Shown here: one piece after another, positions 36,483-47,173 of the stretch
How the letters are laid out: every line of letters starts with the position of its first letter
Position numbering within the stretch: position 1 is the first letter of the stretch
From: Marinomonas colpomeniae
GTDB taxonomy: Bacteria > Pseudomonadota > Gammaproteobacteria > Pseudomonadales > Marinomonadaceae
Direction of reading: 5' to 3'
NCBI RefSeq assembly: GCF_014803385.1
Contig: NZ_JACYFC010000007.1
Location: 23,152 to 87,151 of the forward strand
Length of the DNA: 64,000 nt
The notes under the pieces: generated by a model
Seen by the model: the letters and a program-made list of their open reading frames with translations, nothing else
Databases searched by the model: none
Told to the model about the DNA's origin: nothing
Position numbers and translations under genes: made by a program

Positions 36483-36501
36483 ATTCTCATTCAATGATAA
36501 G
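36483..36501. promoter_or_regulatory. Possible Fur box upstream of the iron importer
   Basis: ATTCTCATT, one base, then AATGATAAG form an imperfect inverted repeat with seven of nine pairs. Its ATTMTCATT/AATGATAAK content resembles iron-box sequences, but the half-site orientation is not the classic 9-1-9 order. The position before an iron importer is the main support. Confidence 0.35.
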
Positions 36502-36534
36502 GAAGTTATAGGAAGTAAAATTAAGAAAAAATAG

Positions 36535-36565
36535 AAAATAAACCTATAATTGATAGGTTTATTTT
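36535..36565. terminator. Terminator after the HDOD gene
   Basis: AAAATAAACCTAT (36535-36547) and its perfect complement (36553-36565) flank a five-base loop. On the minus strand it follows the HDOD stop codon and runs into T-rich sequence. Confidence 0.75.
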
Positions 36566-36596
36566 AATAGCTAAAGCACAAGTCACTTTGACAAGA

Positions 36597-37424
36597 TTAG
36601 TCCAACAGCAACCTTAGTTCATCACCAATAATAAGGGCATCATCCAGTTCATAAACAATGCCTTCTGATAATCCTGCCGCTTTTGCAACCGCCGCAGGAA
36701 AACCTTCACGGACCAAATCGTAGTCTCTATCATTACGTATGCAGGCATTAAGATAGCAAGCCAAATTCAGTATGCATGGCAAGGCTTGAGGCTCATCATC
36801 TGAAAATGGCCTTTTATGAAACTTTACAGCATCGCCAATGGTTGATGGGAACTTCCATAAATCCATTAGAGCTTTGCCTGCGTCTTGAGAAGTAAAACCT
36901 AATAAGTCCAATTCAGCTTTAACTCGGCCAGCTTTACGATTCGAAACCAAAGTTTGAATATCTTGTGCTATTTCTGGCTCAGTAAGGTGCAACAATAAAC
37001 GACCTATATTATGAACAATACCAACAGTAAAGGCTTCATCAGCCTCTACTAATGGTGTACGTTTAGCGAACCATTGAGATAGCTCAGCTACACGAAAAGA
37101 ATCTTGCCAAAACTCGGTAAGATTAATGCCATCTACTTTGGTTACTGAATTAGAAAAACCAGACGCAATAACTAATGTTTTCAGCTTATCCATGCCTAAT
37201 AAAACAGTCGCTTCATCTATTGAAGAAATTTTTCTAGATAGGCCAAAATAAGCAGAGTTCACAACTCGCAATACTTTCAATGAAATAGTTTGGTCACGCG
37301 CTACTCGTTCGGAAATGTCTGAATATTTTACGTTAGGATCACTTAAAAGCTGAATGAGTTCACGGACAACATCAGGAACATTAGGAAGCTTATCGGTTTT
37401 CTTAAGAAGGTCTTGGACTTGCAT
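36597..37424 (-). CDS. HDOD domain protein
   Basis: A 275-residue cytoplasmic protein formed by one HDOD domain, a relative of HD hydrolases found in signalling proteins. Typical blocks are LPNVPDVVRELIQLLSDPN at the start, VARDQTISLKVLRVVNSAYFG, SSIDEATVLLGMDKLKTLV and HNIGRLLL. The full HD metal-binding set is not evident, so catalysis is doubtful. No partner output domain is attached. It is separated from its neighbours by 128 and 237 bases. Confidence 0.88.
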   Translation of the reverse strand: MQVQDLLKKTDKLPNVPDVVRELIQLLSDPNVKYSDISERVARDQTISLKVLRVVNSAYFGLSRKISSIDEATVLLGMDKLKTLVIASGFSNSVTKVDGINLTEFWQDSFRVAELSQWFAKRTPLVEADEAFTVGIVHNIGRLLLHLTEPEIAQDIQTLVSNRKAGRVKAELDLLGFTSQDAGKALMDLWKFPSTIGDAVKFHKRPFSDDEPQALPCILNLACYLNACIRNDRDYDLVREGFPAAVAKAAGLSEGIVYELDDALIIGDELRLLLD

Positions 37425-37552
37425 GCCATATAGCCTTTGTTCTGGTTGTTATATGTTTTTAGAGTGCCTTATAGACTATGACAATCGATAATTTTTGCAA
37501 TAGCCAATAAGTAACATTTAGAAAGCGAGCGCTAGTTTTTTAATAAAAACAT

Positions 37553-38758
37553 TCAGGAAAAAGTCACTAGACCTGCAGCGCGAGCAATCAGTTTTTTCTT
37601 CAAAGAGGTATTACAATCGAAGCTTTTCATGCCTGTATTTCTCAATTGTACAACGAAGGGGTGTTGCGTCGAAAACAACCTTTTGAATGTCTCCATACCT
37701 GCCGCCATTGCAATATTATCTAACATACGAGCGCGCTGATACCGTCTCAACACCTTACTTGAACCAAGACACTCGCCTCGTTTATGCGCTTTACTCAAGG
37801 CTTCGACCAAAGCCTTAACATCGGAGAAGCCTAAGTTCGCACCTTGACCAGCCAGAGGATGAATCGTGTGGGCGGCATCACCAATCAAAGCAATGCCTGG
37901 TTTCACGTATTCTTTTGCATGCCTTTGACGCAATGGAATGGCTTGTCTAGAACGCGTAATAGCAAGCACTTCAAAGCGTTTGTTAATCGCATAATGTACA
38001 CGACTACAAAAGGCATCATCCGACAATGTTTTTAAAATACTCGCTTCTTTAGGAGGGACACACCAAACAATAGAAACAAAATGCCTATCACCTACAACGG
38101 GCAGAGGTAAAAATGCTAACACGCCTTCTTCACCAAAACTTTGCCACGCCGTATTATTGTGAGATTGATCAATTTCAATAGTCGCGGCAATAGCAGTATG
38201 ACCATAATCCCATTCGACTGTATCAAAATAATTTTCTGAGCGAAGCTTGGAAGCACCGCCATCGGCGGCCACCAACACTTGTGATTCAAGTCGATCTCCA
38301 GACAGTAAATCGACTTTCGCACCACTTTCACTTAATTCATAAGATGCCAATGCATTATCGAAATACAAATCAACATTTTGATTACTCTGTATCTGCTTAA
38401 TCATTTGTTGGCTTAAAACAGTATTTTCAACTAAATCACCCAATTCAGACATGGCAGCTGAGCCAGCGTTGAAATCGATATAACCTGAACCAAGGCCATC
38501 CCAAACCACAATATTGTCATAAGTAGCAACTCGACCTTGTGGAATATTTTGCCAAACGTCAGCAGATTCTAATAATGCTTTTGACTGACTGGAAATAGCA
38601 CTCACTCTGGCATCATAAGCTGGCGGAGTTGAGAGTGTGTAATCGCCATTATGCTTATCAATAAGCGCAACACGTAAAGAAGATTTAGCCAAAAGTATCG
38701 CCGATAGCGCGCCAACCATCCCAGCACCTACTATAATTACATCGTACGATTTAGCCAT
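37553..38758 (-). CDS. UbiH/UbiI-family FAD-dependent hydroxylase
   Basis: A 401-residue flavoprotein monooxygenase of ubiquinone synthesis. Motifs: FAD-binding VGAGMVGALSA near 11-21, the DG segment VAADGGASKLR near 166, and GDAAHTIHPLAGQGANLG near 293-310. It lies after ygfB and pepP, as ubiH and ubiI do in E. coli. Only one such gene is present here, so whether it hydroxylates the ring at C5 (UbiI) or C6 (UbiH) is open; the C-terminus, with METFKRLFS, looks more like UbiI. The N-terminus is clear. Confidence 0.85.
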   Translation of the reverse strand: MAKSYDVIIVGAGMVGALSAILLAKSSLRVALIDKHNGDYTLSTPPAYDARVSAISSQSKALLESADVWQNIPQGRVATYDNIVVWDGLGSGYIDFNAGSAAMSELGDLVENTVLSQQMIKQIQSNQNVDLYFDNALASYELSESGAKVDLLSGDRLESQVLVAADGGASKLRSENYFDTVEWDYGHTAIAATIEIDQSHNNTAWQSFGEEGVLAFLPLPVVGDRHFVSIVWCVPPKEASILKTLSDDAFCSRVHYAINKRFEVLAITRSRQAIPLRQRHAKEYVKPGIALIGDAAHTIHPLAGQGANLGFSDVKALVEALSKAHKRGECLGSSKVLRRYQRARMLDNIAMAAGMETFKRLFSTQHPFVVQLRNTGMKSFDCNTSLKKKLIARAAGLVTFS

Positions 38759-38815
38759 CTTTTCATTACTCCAGTCTGCTGTTTATTCGACTTAATAACT
38801 CTTATATTCAATAAC

Positions 38816-40123
38816 TTAACGACTTTGAGCCATTAAGGCTTCAATGTCTCTAATTTCTTTTGCTAGGCCATGAGTTAAAACATATGGGCCATCAGCACGA
38901 ATAAGAACATCGTCTTCAATGCGAATGCCTATACCTCGCCATTTTTCATCTACTGACTTATTGTCCGCGGAAACATACAGCCCCGGCTCAATGGTTAGCA
39001 CCATGCCCACTTCAAGCAAACGAGATTCACCTGCTATTTTATAAGCACCACAATCATGAACATCTAAGCCCAACCAATGCCCTGTATTATGCATATAAAA
39101 ATCTCGATATGCCTTGCTTTCGATCAGGAGATCTACATCGCCGCTTAATAAACCGTGAGCAACCAGTCCCTCTGTTAGCGTCCGTACCGCTGCGTTGTGA
39201 CAAGCCTCATAAGGGTTACCAACTGTTAAATGTTTCATGCCCGCATAATAGGCATCTAACACAACTTGATACAAAGTAGCTTGAGGTTCACTAAATTTAC
39301 CATTCGCAGGAAAAGTACGAGTAATATCGGCCGCGTAACAACCTAACTCGGCACCCGCATCAATCAGTATTAAATCACCGTCTTTAATAAGTTCATCATT
39401 TTTAACGTAATGCAAAATACAGGCATTACTTCCAGAGGCAACAATATTGTTATACGCTGGTTGACGAGCACCGGATTTCATAAAGACGTAATTCAATTCT
39501 GCTTCTAGCTGATATTCCTTCATATTTGGGCGAACTGAACGCATTGCCTGCTTGTGTGCTTCCACACTTATTTGTGCTGCAGCTTCCATAATCGCGACTT
39601 CTTCTACATCTTTGAATAAGCGCATTTCAGCAATAAAAGGCCCAACGTCCGTGAATTGTGTTGGAGCAATTGCGCCTGCTCTTGCACGGGCGGCTAGTGC
39701 ATCTCGCCAACCAGCAATTTTTTCACGCAACACACTGTCATTAAATAAGTAGACAACATTAGCTGTGCCATTTAACGCGGTCACCATTACATCATCTAAT
39801 TGATCAAGATCCGCAGCATCATTCGCACCAAAGTTTTTTATCGCTCCTTGCTTACCAAAACGAAAACCTTCCCATTGCTCTTTTTCTGGGTCTTTCGGTA
39901 AAGTAACTAGAGTCATTTCACCGTCGGAACCAATTATTGCGTAAGCACTTGGTTCAGGGAAGCCAGTCAGATAAAAGAAACTACTATGAGGCCGAAACTC
40001 ATACTCACAATCATTATTGCGGGTCGCTAACTCACCAGTACGGATAACTACCACACTATTCTCCGGAAGCGACTGCATTAAACGCTCACGGCGGGATTGA
40101 TAAGTTTGAGTGTCTATTTTCAT
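38816..40123 (-). CDS. pepP: Xaa-Pro aminopeptidase
   Basis: PepP removes the residue before proline from peptide N-termini. The 435-residue protein has an N-terminal creatinase-type domain (1-165) and the pita-bread metallopeptidase domain, with dinuclear metal ligands in LIDAGAELGCYAADITRTF (two aspartates), HNTGHWLGLDVHD (histidine), TIEPGLY (glutamate) and GIRIEDD (glutamate). It follows ygfB by 64 bases and precedes the flavin hydroxylase by 57, the gene order of E. coli. Confidence 0.95.
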   Translation of the reverse strand: MKIDTQTYQSRRERLMQSLPENSVVVIRTGELATRNNDCEYEFRPHSSFFYLTGFPEPSAYAIIGSDGEMTLVTLPKDPEKEQWEGFRFGKQGAIKNFGANDAADLDQLDDVMVTALNGTANVVYLFNDSVLREKIAGWRDALAARARAGAIAPTQFTDVGPFIAEMRLFKDVEEVAIMEAAAQISVEAHKQAMRSVRPNMKEYQLEAELNYVFMKSGARQPAYNNIVASGSNACILHYVKNDELIKDGDLILIDAGAELGCYAADITRTFPANGKFSEPQATLYQVVLDAYYAGMKHLTVGNPYEACHNAAVRTLTEGLVAHGLLSGDVDLLIESKAYRDFYMHNTGHWLGLDVHDCGAYKIAGESRLLEVGMVLTIEPGLYVSADNKSVDEKWRGIGIRIEDDVLIRADGPYVLTHGLAKEIRDIEALMAQSR

Positions 40124-40187
40124 AAAAAGTCTCGTTTCGATTGTCTACATAAAATAAATAAACGGATACTGACCACAGCATCAAATA

Positions 40188-40778
40188 TTAATGTACTGGA
40201 TTAGTCTTGGTATGATCAATATTTGGATTAACATCATGATGCTCGGAATACATCATCATTGAGGACAATCGAACATATTCAACCAATTCTGTTAGATCCA
40301 TTTCATTATCATTGTTATTTTCCATTGCTTCCATTTCTGCTTGCATTGCAGATATATTCGCAAAGTCTCTTAGTATTTGTTTTGTTTCATCTGACAGTGT
40401 ATTTTTCTGACCAGATAAACCATATCCAGCCAAAAAACCGTGCGCCCATTGCGATAAAGTAACGCCTCGCTCACAAAGGTCTGCATCTTCATCAGAAATA
40501 CTAGGTACAAGTGCATACTCACCATTCTGAAACAAGGTTAGAGTCGCTGTATAAAGTTCCACAATAACAGCTCGACTTGAATCGTCTTTCCACCCTTCAA
40601 TATCACAGAAATTAACAACCATAGACAGCCAATCTTCTAATAACAGGGTAACGCCAGACGCAAGATAGCCACATAATTGACCGTGCAATTCAGCAGGTGA
40701 CGCAGCTATAGATTCTGCAACAAAGACGTCAGCTATTAGATCAAAGTCTAATGCGTCTTTTAACATTTCCGTGGACAT
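40188..40778 (-). CDS. ygfB: UPF0149 family protein (YgfB)
   Basis: A 196-residue acidic, all-helical protein of the YgfB/UPF0149 family. The family core is visible in SPAELHGQLCGYLASG near 27-42 and in SQWAHGFLAGYGLSG near 108-124; the C-terminal segment has DLTELVEYVRLSSMMMY. Its molecular role is not firmly known; it is usually encoded before pepP, as here. ORF start follows family length and AGGTAG-like sequence upstream. Confidence 0.9.
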   Translation of the reverse strand: MSTEMLKDALDFDLIADVFVAESIAASPAELHGQLCGYLASGVTLLLEDWLSMVVNFCDIEGWKDDSSRAVIVELYTATLTLFQNGEYALVPSISDEDADLCERGVTLSQWAHGFLAGYGLSGQKNTLSDETKQILRDFANISAMQAEMEAMENNNDNEMDLTELVEYVRLSSMMMYSEHHDVNPNIDHTKTNPVH

Positions 40779-40831
40779 ATTCGATCTACCTTTCTATTCA
40801 ATTCGTTGTATAAAATTCACTATAAAAAAGA

Positions 40832-40853
40832 AGCCGCATCTAATGATGCGGCT
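40832..40853 (-). terminator. Terminator after folD
   Basis: AGCCGCATC (40832-40840) and GATGCGGCT (40845-40853) with a four-base loop; on the minus strand the stem is followed by TCTTTTTT. It ends folD and insulates ygfB. Confidence 0.85.
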
Positions 40854-40874
40854 CTTTATAACAGGGTAAAACCA

Positions 40875-41717
40875 TTAGCCTAGTTGCTTAAGACCAGATT
40901 CAACTGTTTGTAAAATAAGAGTATTTATTGTCATTGGACCAACGCCGCCAGGCACTGGTGTATAAGCCGCAACACGCTCCGTTAATGGTGCCAACTCAAT
41001 ATCACCAACACCACCTGGGTGATAACCTGCATCTACCACAATCGCGCCATCTTTAATCCATTCAGCTCTGATAAATTCAGGCTTACCGACAGCACCAACA
41101 ACAACGTCAGCTTGCTTCACTAACTCCGCTAGATTTTTAGTACGAGAATGACAAATAGTCACCGTCGCATTAGCATTCAACATCATCATTGCCATAGGTT
41201 TACCCAATATTGGGCTACGACCCACAACAACAGCATGTTTACCTTCTAAATTAATATCATAAGCTTCTAATAATCGCATGATACCAGCTGGCGTTGCCGC
41301 ACCGTAAGCAGGCTCTTGCATCGCCATACGACCAAAACCAAGACAAGTCACACCATCAACATCTTTACGCGCTTCAATAGTATCAAAGCAAAGACGTTCG
41401 TCGATTTGCTCTGGCACTGGGTGTTGCAACAAAATGCCATGTACGTCTGGATTAGCGTTTAATTCTTCAATGGTGTTTAGCAATTCTTCTGTCGTAGTAG
41501 TTTCAGGCAATTCAATCGCCATGGAATCCATGCCAACTCGACGGCATGCATTACCTTTCATTTTCACATACGTTGCTGATGCAGGGTCTGCACCCACTAA
41601 AATAGTCGCTAAGATAGGCGTGCAACCAGTACGCTCTTTAAGTTCTGAAACTTGAGTTTGTAAGCGAGTTTCAGTGTCTTTGGCGCAAAGTTTGCCATCA
41701 AGAACGAGTGCAGTCAT
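40875..41717 (-). CDS. folD: Methylene-tetrahydrofolate dehydrogenase/cyclohydrolase
   Basis: FolD interconverts methylene-, methenyl- and formyl-tetrahydrofolate, and would process the C1 units from Tdm and Dmm as well as from serine. The 280-residue protein has [14 protein letters not shown] with the catalytic lysine, [31 protein letters not shown] and [10 protein letters not shown]. The frame is open 41 codons further upstream, into recJ, but the ATG at 41717 gives the family N-terminus and has CGGAG before it, so I shortened it. Confidence 0.95.
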   Translation of the reverse strand: MTALVLDGKLCAKDTETRLQTQVSELKERTGCTPILATILVGADPASATYVKMKGNACRRVGMDSMAIELPETTTTEELLNTIEELNANPDVHGILLQHPVPEQIDERLCFDTIEARKDVDGVTCLGFGRMAMQEPAYGAATPAGIMRLLEAYDINLEGKHAVVVGRSPILGKPMAMMMLNANATVTICHSRTKNLAELVKQADVVVGAVGKPEFIRAEWIKDGAIVVDAGYHPGGVGDIELAPLTERVAAYTPVPGGVGPMTINTLILQTVESGLKQLG

Positions 41718-41817
41718 GAATAAGCTCCGATAAAAAATCAAAAAAATACAGTGGTAAGAGGGACTACTATTGTACCTCAAGTTTTGATTCGATAGGCAGC
41801 TATGCGAATATTTTGTC

Positions 41818-43542
41818 TTACGCTGGCTCCAAATAATCAACCATCAACTGTAAGTTTCTTTGACCACGAAATTCATTAATGTCTAATTTGTATACTAAAC
41901 GCACTTGCTCCGCTTTATTATTAGGCCATTTTTCCAGGTCAACAAAGAAACTAATAGCATCCAATAAAAGGCCGCTTTTTGGTTCGCGAACCATAAGTTT
42001 AAGATGCTTTTCGCCGACTAGACGTTGCTGCAAAATATCAAATACGCCATCAAAAATTGGCTCAGGAAATGATTGCCCCCATGGTCCTGACAGGCGCACT
42101 TGCTCAGCGAAACTTAAGCTAAAATCTTCAGGAGCAAGAGGCCCATCTGTTAGTAACTTAGCTTCCAATTGTTCTGGTGTTACCCACTCACTGATAATCA
42201 TATCAAAAGCAAGACAAAACGCTTCATAATGAGACTCTCGAATCGTCATACCAGCAGCCATTGCGTGACCACCAAACTTGTTTAATAGCTGCGGATAACG
42301 TTTTGCTAATAAATCCAAAGCGTCACGAATATGCACCCCAGCAATAGAACGCGCTGAACCTTTTAATTCACCTTCACCCACTCGCGCAAAGGCAATAACA
42401 GGACGATGACATTTATCCTTCATTCTAGATGCAAGAATACCAATCACTCCTTGGTGCCAATCAGCATCATAAAAACACATGCCATTTGGCATTTCCTGCT
42501 CATCATCTAATAACGTTTCTAAAACCAGCTCTGCCTGCTCCTTCATATCTGATTCAATCGCCTTCCTTTCTCGATTAAATTGATCAAGTTGCTGTGCATA
42601 AGACTTGGCTTGATGGACGTGGGTTGCAAGTAAACACTCAATGCCAATTGACATATCATCAAGACGACCTGCTGCATTCAATCTTGGTCCAACCGCAAAA
42701 CCCAAATCAGAAGCCTTTAGCTGAGTGTAATCCCTATGCCCTACTTCTAACAAAGCAAGAATACCGGGGCGAGCAAACCCAGCTTGAATACGCTTGATAC
42801 CTTGTTGCACCAAGATGCGGTTATTTGCATCTAACGAGACTACGTCGGCGACTGTACCTAATGCCACAAGATCCAAATAATCCGCCATTTTAGGTTCTGG
42901 AATATGTTGTTCCATAAACCAATTTCTTCTGTTTAGTTCAGCACGTAATGCCGACATAACATAGAAAATAACACCAACACCAGCTAGGTTCTTACTGGGA
43001 AAACGACAGGATGGATGGTTTGGATTCACTATCGCATCGGCTGCCGGTAATTCATCTCCAGGCAAATGGTGATCTGTTACCACTACCTTCATCCCATAAG
43101 ATTTTGCCGCTAAAACACCGTCAATACTGGCTATTCCATTATCCACGGTTATCAAAACATCGGGAGATTTTTCTTTTGCAACTTCAACAATCTCAGGCGT
43201 TAAGCCATAACCAAATTCAAATCGATTAGGCACTAAATAATCTGGCGCAATAGCCCCCATTGCCTCTAAGGCAAGAATACCAAGGCTGGTGCTGGTCGCA
43301 CCATCCGCATCAAAGTCGCCCACGATCAGAATTTTTTGTCCAGCCACAATCGCATCAGCCAAAATAATTGCAGCTGTAGTCAAATCAAATAAAGAATCAG
43401 GTCTAAGCAGGTGTGGAAGGCGATAATCTAAGGCCTCTACAGAAGTCACACCTCTCGATACAAAGACTCGCTGCAAAGTAGCAGACATACTATTAGGAAA
43501 GTTGTGCTGCTCAGCTCGAATAACTCGACGCTCAATACGCAT
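41818..43542 (-). CDS. recJ: Single-stranded-DNA-specific exonuclease RecJ
   Basis: RecJ is the 5'-3' single-strand exonuclease of recombination and mismatch repair. The 574-residue protein shows DHH-superfamily motifs: [11 protein letters not shown] near 72-82, [21 protein letters not shown], and a later [11 protein letters not shown] region. The frame is open from a TTG at 43560, but the ATG at 43542 fits the family start MRIERR better. It lies upstream of folD by 100 bases on the same strand. Confidence 0.95.
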   Translation of the reverse strand: MRIERRVIRAEQHNFPNSMSATLQRVFVSRGVTSVEALDYRLPHLLRPDSLFDLTTAAIILADAIVAGQKILIVGDFDADGATSTSLGILALEAMGAIAPDYLVPNRFEFGYGLTPEIVEVAKEKSPDVLITVDNGIASIDGVLAAKSYGMKVVVTDHHLPGDELPAADAIVNPNHPSCRFPSKNLAGVGVIFYVMSALRAELNRRNWFMEQHIPEPKMADYLDLVALGTVADVVSLDANNRILVQQGIKRIQAGFARPGILALLEVGHRDYTQLKASDLGFAVGPRLNAAGRLDDMSIGIECLLATHVHQAKSYAQQLDQFNRERKAIESDMKEQAELVLETLLDDEQEMPNGMCFYDADWHQGVIGILASRMKDKCHRPVIAFARVGEGELKGSARSIAGVHIRDALDLLAKRYPQLLNKFGGHAMAAGMTIRESHYEAFCLAFDMIISEWVTPEQLEAKLLTDGPLAPEDFSLSFAEQVRLSGPWGQSFPEPIFDGVFDILQQRLVGEKHLKLMVREPKSGLLLDAISFFVDLEKWPNNKAEQVRLVYKLDINEFRGQRNLQLMVDYLEPA

Positions 43543-43704
43543 ATAGATCTCAAAATTCAAAAGAAAGACGTTGTGAAAAGGATATCATGAAATGAAGGAA
43601 AACAGATTTCACTCTCTTGACTACAAACTATTAAACTAAACAAAAATCAGAAAAGAGTAACTTAGTAAATCTAAAAAATGAGAAAGTATAAGGCTAGATA
43701 GTAA

Positions 43705-44820
43705 TTATGATTTTCGCGTCTGGTTACGGCCCGAACGTTTTGCACTATACAAACGATTATCAGCAATCGTTATGGCCTCACTTAAAGGTGTAAATTCATT
43801 CGTTGGAGCAATGCCTATGCTCAATGTCATTCGAAAGGTATGATCTTGATAAGTAAATTCATAAGACTCTATGCGTATACGAATTTCTTCTGCCAATGAA
43901 TAAATGTCCGATTCGCTACAACCATCAACAGCAATAAGAAACTCCTCTCCGCCCCAGCGAGATGCAAAACCTCCAGAAGGAAGTGATGTTTGTATTATTT
44001 CAGCCAGCTCTGTGAGTGCGTAGTCTCCAGCATCATGACCGTATTCATCATTAACTCGCTTAAAGAAATCCACATCGGCTAATAACAAATGGAAAGTCTC
44101 ACCAGTTTTTTCTTCTAAGCGCTGTAACATGCCTCGGCGGTTTAACAACCCAGTTAATGCATCTATATAGGCAACTAATTTAAGTTTAGTAGAGGTCTCT
44201 TTTAACTCATGATTAAAGCGAGACATAGAGTATTCATATATTCCGGAAAGAAATACTACGACTAAAAATGAAAATAAAATTCTAGATTTTAATGTGTCAT
44301 GATAACCAAGATCTGAAAAATGACTGTCCATAAAAAACATCACAAAAATCAAGGCAAAGGTAAACACACCCAGCTCTATCAAACCACGCTTCATACCATG
44401 TAAAAACAAAGACACAGCAGGGACACAAAATATCCAAACATGCCCAGTACCATTCATACCACCGGTATAAATAAGATAAATCATCAAGGCATATAGTGGA
44501 TAAATAACAAAACTACCGGAAAGGGAATGATTATGGGAATAACGTAAATAGACATGGTTCATCGCATACAAAAATGCAATAAGAATTAGAATAGCACCCC
44601 GAACTGAGTCACCATTAAGTAAAGAAAAAACGCCTAGAGGAAGAGTAAAAAGAATACCAACCGTAGCAAAAAGATTGATAATAAATACTCGACGGACATC
44701 CTCTGAAAAGGACTCTCCGGTAACACCAACGTAAAAAAACCTCAACCAAGAAGACTTAGTCTCATCTGCTTTTAAGCTATCGGATCCGCTTTCTGGTCTC
44801 GTCATTTTTGAGTCTATCAT
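43705..44820 (-). CDS. Membrane diguanylate cyclase
   Basis: A 371-residue protein with about six hydrophobic helices in residues 40-195, then a GGDEF domain (about 215-370). The signature is the active form GGEEF in SRWGGEEFLIAV, with YIDALTGLLNRRGM and DVDFFKRVNDEYGHDAGD for metal and GTP binding. No RxxD inhibitory site stands before GGEEF, so product inhibition by that route is unlikely. What the membrane part senses is unknown. It is flanked by recJ and rsmE with sizeable gaps. Confidence 0.92.
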   Translation of the reverse strand: MIDSKMTRPESGSDSLKADETKSSWLRFFYVGVTGESFSEDVRRVFIINLFATVGILFTLPLGVFSLLNGDSVRGAILILIAFLYAMNHVYLRYSHNHSLSGSFVIYPLYALMIYLIYTGGMNGTGHVWIFCVPAVSLFLHGMKRGLIELGVFTFALIFVMFFMDSHFSDLGYHDTLKSRILFSFLVVVFLSGIYEYSMSRFNHELKETSTKLKLVAYIDALTGLLNRRGMLQRLEEKTGETFHLLLADVDFFKRVNDEYGHDAGDYALTELAEIIQTSLPSGGFASRWGGEEFLIAVDGCSESDIYSLAEEIRIRIESYEFTYQDHTFRMTLSIGIAPTNEFTPLSEAITIADNRLYSAKRSGRNQTRKS

Positions 44821-44958
44821 CAGGTATGATTTAGTGTATTAGTAGAATCTGACTAATTAATAGCCATAACATTACACTAAAGTCTAATACAGCTCTTTAA
44901 ATATTGACCGTTCGTTACAAATAAAAACATTTAACCGTTAAAGTTTTTTAAAACAAAG

Positions 44959-45678
44959 TTAGCCAGGATAGAGACGAGACAACAGAACAGGAACGACCGT
45001 TTCGACCTTAAGTATTCGACTCCCTAACTGCACCGACTCCATACCTGCCTCTAACCACTTACCTACTTCGAACTCGTTCCAACCACCCTCTGGCCCTAAC
45101 GCCAAAATGCAAGGCTCCTGAATATCAATAGGGCAAGGTTTAGCTAAGTAAGGGTGCGCTAATAAACCACGCTTATTTTCTAGAAGTGCAGGCAGCTGAT
45201 CTTCAACAAAAGGACGAAAGCGTGGAATCAAAGAACACTTAGGCATAACTGTGTCCTTCGCCTGCTCAAGCCCTTCCAATAAAGACTGTTGAATTGATTC
45301 TGTTTGCAAAACTGGGCTTTGCCAATAGCTTTTTTCCACTTTGGCAGAATGAATTAAATACAACTCTTTCACACCCATTGCCGCAATATTACTTAAGGTT
45401 CTTTTAAGCATATTTGGCCTTGGCAATGCCATTACCAAAATCATTGGCAAGGCATCAGGTGCTAATAACGTTAAATTCAAAGAATGAATATACCCAGCCC
45501 GATCCACCGTCGGCGGCACATAAATACCTTCCCCTATGTTTCCGTTTAAAACCCCGACACGTAACACATCACCCTGTTTGGCTTTTATTACTTTCGTAAT
45601 ATGCGTTTGCTGCCTATCGGTTAAAGCATATTGACCGGCATTAAGTGTCTGTTCAGGATTGAGTAGAATAAGATTCAT
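44959..45678 (-). CDS. rsmE: 16S rRNA (uracil(1498)-N3)-methyltransferase
   Basis: A 239-residue SPOUT-class methyltransferase. An N-terminal PUA-like RNA-binding domain (DRQQTHITKVIKAKQGDVLRV, residues 21-41) is followed by the knotted SAM domain, with ILALGPEGGWNEFEV near 190-204 and LGSRILKVET near 218-227. These are the standard RsmE motifs. It stands alone downstream of thrC by a terminator. Confidence 0.94.
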   Translation of the reverse strand: MNLILLNPEQTLNAGQYALTDRQQTHITKVIKAKQGDVLRVGVLNGNIGEGIYVPPTVDRAGYIHSLNLTLLAPDALPMILVMALPRPNMLKRTLSNIAAMGVKELYLIHSAKVEKSYWQSPVLQTESIQQSLLEGLEQAKDTVMPKCSLIPRFRPFVEDQLPALLENKRGLLAHPYLAKPCPIDIQEPCILALGPEGGWNEFEVGKWLEAGMESVQLGSRILKVETVVPVLLSRLYPG

Positions 45679-45722
45679 AGGAAAAGGCTTTTAAAAAGAA
45701 AGTGCGTACCGCTTAGAATAAA

Positions 45723-45751
45723 AAAACGGCCAATCAATGATTAGCCGTTTT
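45723..45751 (-). terminator. Terminator after thrC
   Basis: AAAACGGCCAATC and GATTAGCCGTTTT (45723-45735, 45739-45751) pair with a three-base loop and one G-U position; on the minus strand the stem is followed by a T tract. Confidence 0.85.
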
Positions 45752-45773
45752 ATGCTTTAGCATTCAATGATAT

Positions 45774-47159
45774 TTAGATGTTTTTGGAAACAAAAGCCTG
45801 AACATCATCCAAGCTATTATCCAACACCTCATAAGACTCTTTTCGTTCAAAAAGATCTTTCATATGCTCTGGCAGCATAGGTATTTGGCAACCTGCTTTT
45901 TCAACAGCTTCAGGAAACTTCACTGGATGAGCCGTTGCCAATGTAATCATAGGAACTGACTTATTTTTCCAGCACTGACGAGCTGCTTCAAGACCTATCG
46001 CAGTATGTGGATCAAGTAAGTATTGAGTAGATTTAAATACGTCTGAAATCACTTCACAGGTTTTCGTATCGTCTACCTTGTAACTATCAAAATTTTCTCT
46101 AACAAAAGACCAAGCTTGATCCGTTAAAGAGACATCGCCTTTATTAAAACGTGCCATAAGATCGTCAATGGTTGAACCGTCACGACCATGAGCATCAAAC
46201 AATAAACGCTCAAAGTTGCTCGATACCATAATATCCATACTTGGAGACAAGGTAACATTCAATGACTTACGGCTCATGTCATTTTCAGAAATCACACGAT
46301 GTAATATATCGTTTTGGTTAGTAGCAACAACAAGCTGATCAATAGGCAAACCCATTTTCTTCGCTAGATAACCAGCAAAAATATCGCCAAAATTGCCCGT
46401 TGGTACAGAGAAAGACACCTCGCGATGAGGTGCACCAACAGACAGAGCAGAAGAGAAGTAATAAACAACTTGAGCCATAATACGCGCCCAGTTTATTGAG
46501 TTAACTGCACCTAACTTAGCGCCTTTCAAAAAACTTTGATCCGCAAAGCTAGACTTAACCATACCCTGGCAATCATCGAAATTACCTTTCACCGCAATAT
46601 TGAAGACATTATCGTCGATCACAGTAGTCATTTGACGACGCTGGACTTCAGATACACGCTCATAAGGGTGCAAGATAAAGATATCTAAGTATTCAGAGTG
46701 GCGACAACCTTCAATCGCAGCAGAGCCTGTATCACCAGATGTAGCACCTAAGATCACAAGCTTCTCTTTACGCTCTGATAGAACATAGTCCATCAAACGA
46801 CCAAGCAATTGCAGTGCAAAGTCCTTAAACGCAAGCGTTGGCCCACGAAAGAGCTCCAGAATCCATTCGTTATTACCAATTTGAACCATTGGTGCAACAG
46901 AGGCATGATTAAAGCTCGCATAAGCATCGTTAATCATTGTTTTAAAGGCATCAGCAGGAATATCACCTTCAACAAAAGGCCACATTACTTTAAATGCCAA
47001 ATCCTGATAACTCAGACTAGCCCAGGTTGCGATCTCTTCTTTACTATAATTCGGTAATGTTTCTGGGACATATAAGCCTCCATCACTTGCCAAACCAGCT
47101 AGTAGTACGTCGCCAAAAGAAAGCGCTGGTGCTTTACCGCGTGTAGAAATATATTTCAT
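45774..47159 (-). CDS. thrC: Threonine synthase
   Basis: ThrC converts O-phosphohomoserine to threonine. The 461-residue PLP enzyme begins MKYISTRGKAPALSFGD and has the PLP lysine in FRGPTLAFKDFALQLLG (K near 113), VILGATSGDTGSAAIEG for the phosphate clamp and PTGNFGDIFAGYLAKKMG. Length fits the longer bacterial form. It follows hom after 14 bases, making a two-gene threonine operon; thrB is not here. Confidence 0.96.
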   Translation of the reverse strand: MKYISTRGKAPALSFGDVLLAGLASDGGLYVPETLPNYSKEEIATWASLSYQDLAFKVMWPFVEGDIPADAFKTMINDAYASFNHASVAPMVQIGNNEWILELFRGPTLAFKDFALQLLGRLMDYVLSERKEKLVILGATSGDTGSAAIEGCRHSEYLDIFILHPYERVSEVQRRQMTTVIDDNVFNIAVKGNFDDCQGMVKSSFADQSFLKGAKLGAVNSINWARIMAQVVYYFSSALSVGAPHREVSFSVPTGNFGDIFAGYLAKKMGLPIDQLVVATNQNDILHRVISENDMSRKSLNVTLSPSMDIMVSSNFERLLFDAHGRDGSTIDDLMARFNKGDVSLTDQAWSFVRENFDSYKVDDTKTCEVISDVFKSTQYLLDPHTAIGLEAARQCWKNKSVPMITLATAHPVKFPEAVEKAGCQIPMLPEHMKDLFERKESYEVLDNSLDDVQAFVSKNI

Positions 47160-47173
47160 ATTAAAATCTCTCT

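Noticed and set aside
41718..41840. N-terminal extension of folD by 41 residues
   Set aside because: It overlaps recJ and does not resemble FolD; ATG at 41717 has a ribosome site and the family N-terminus.
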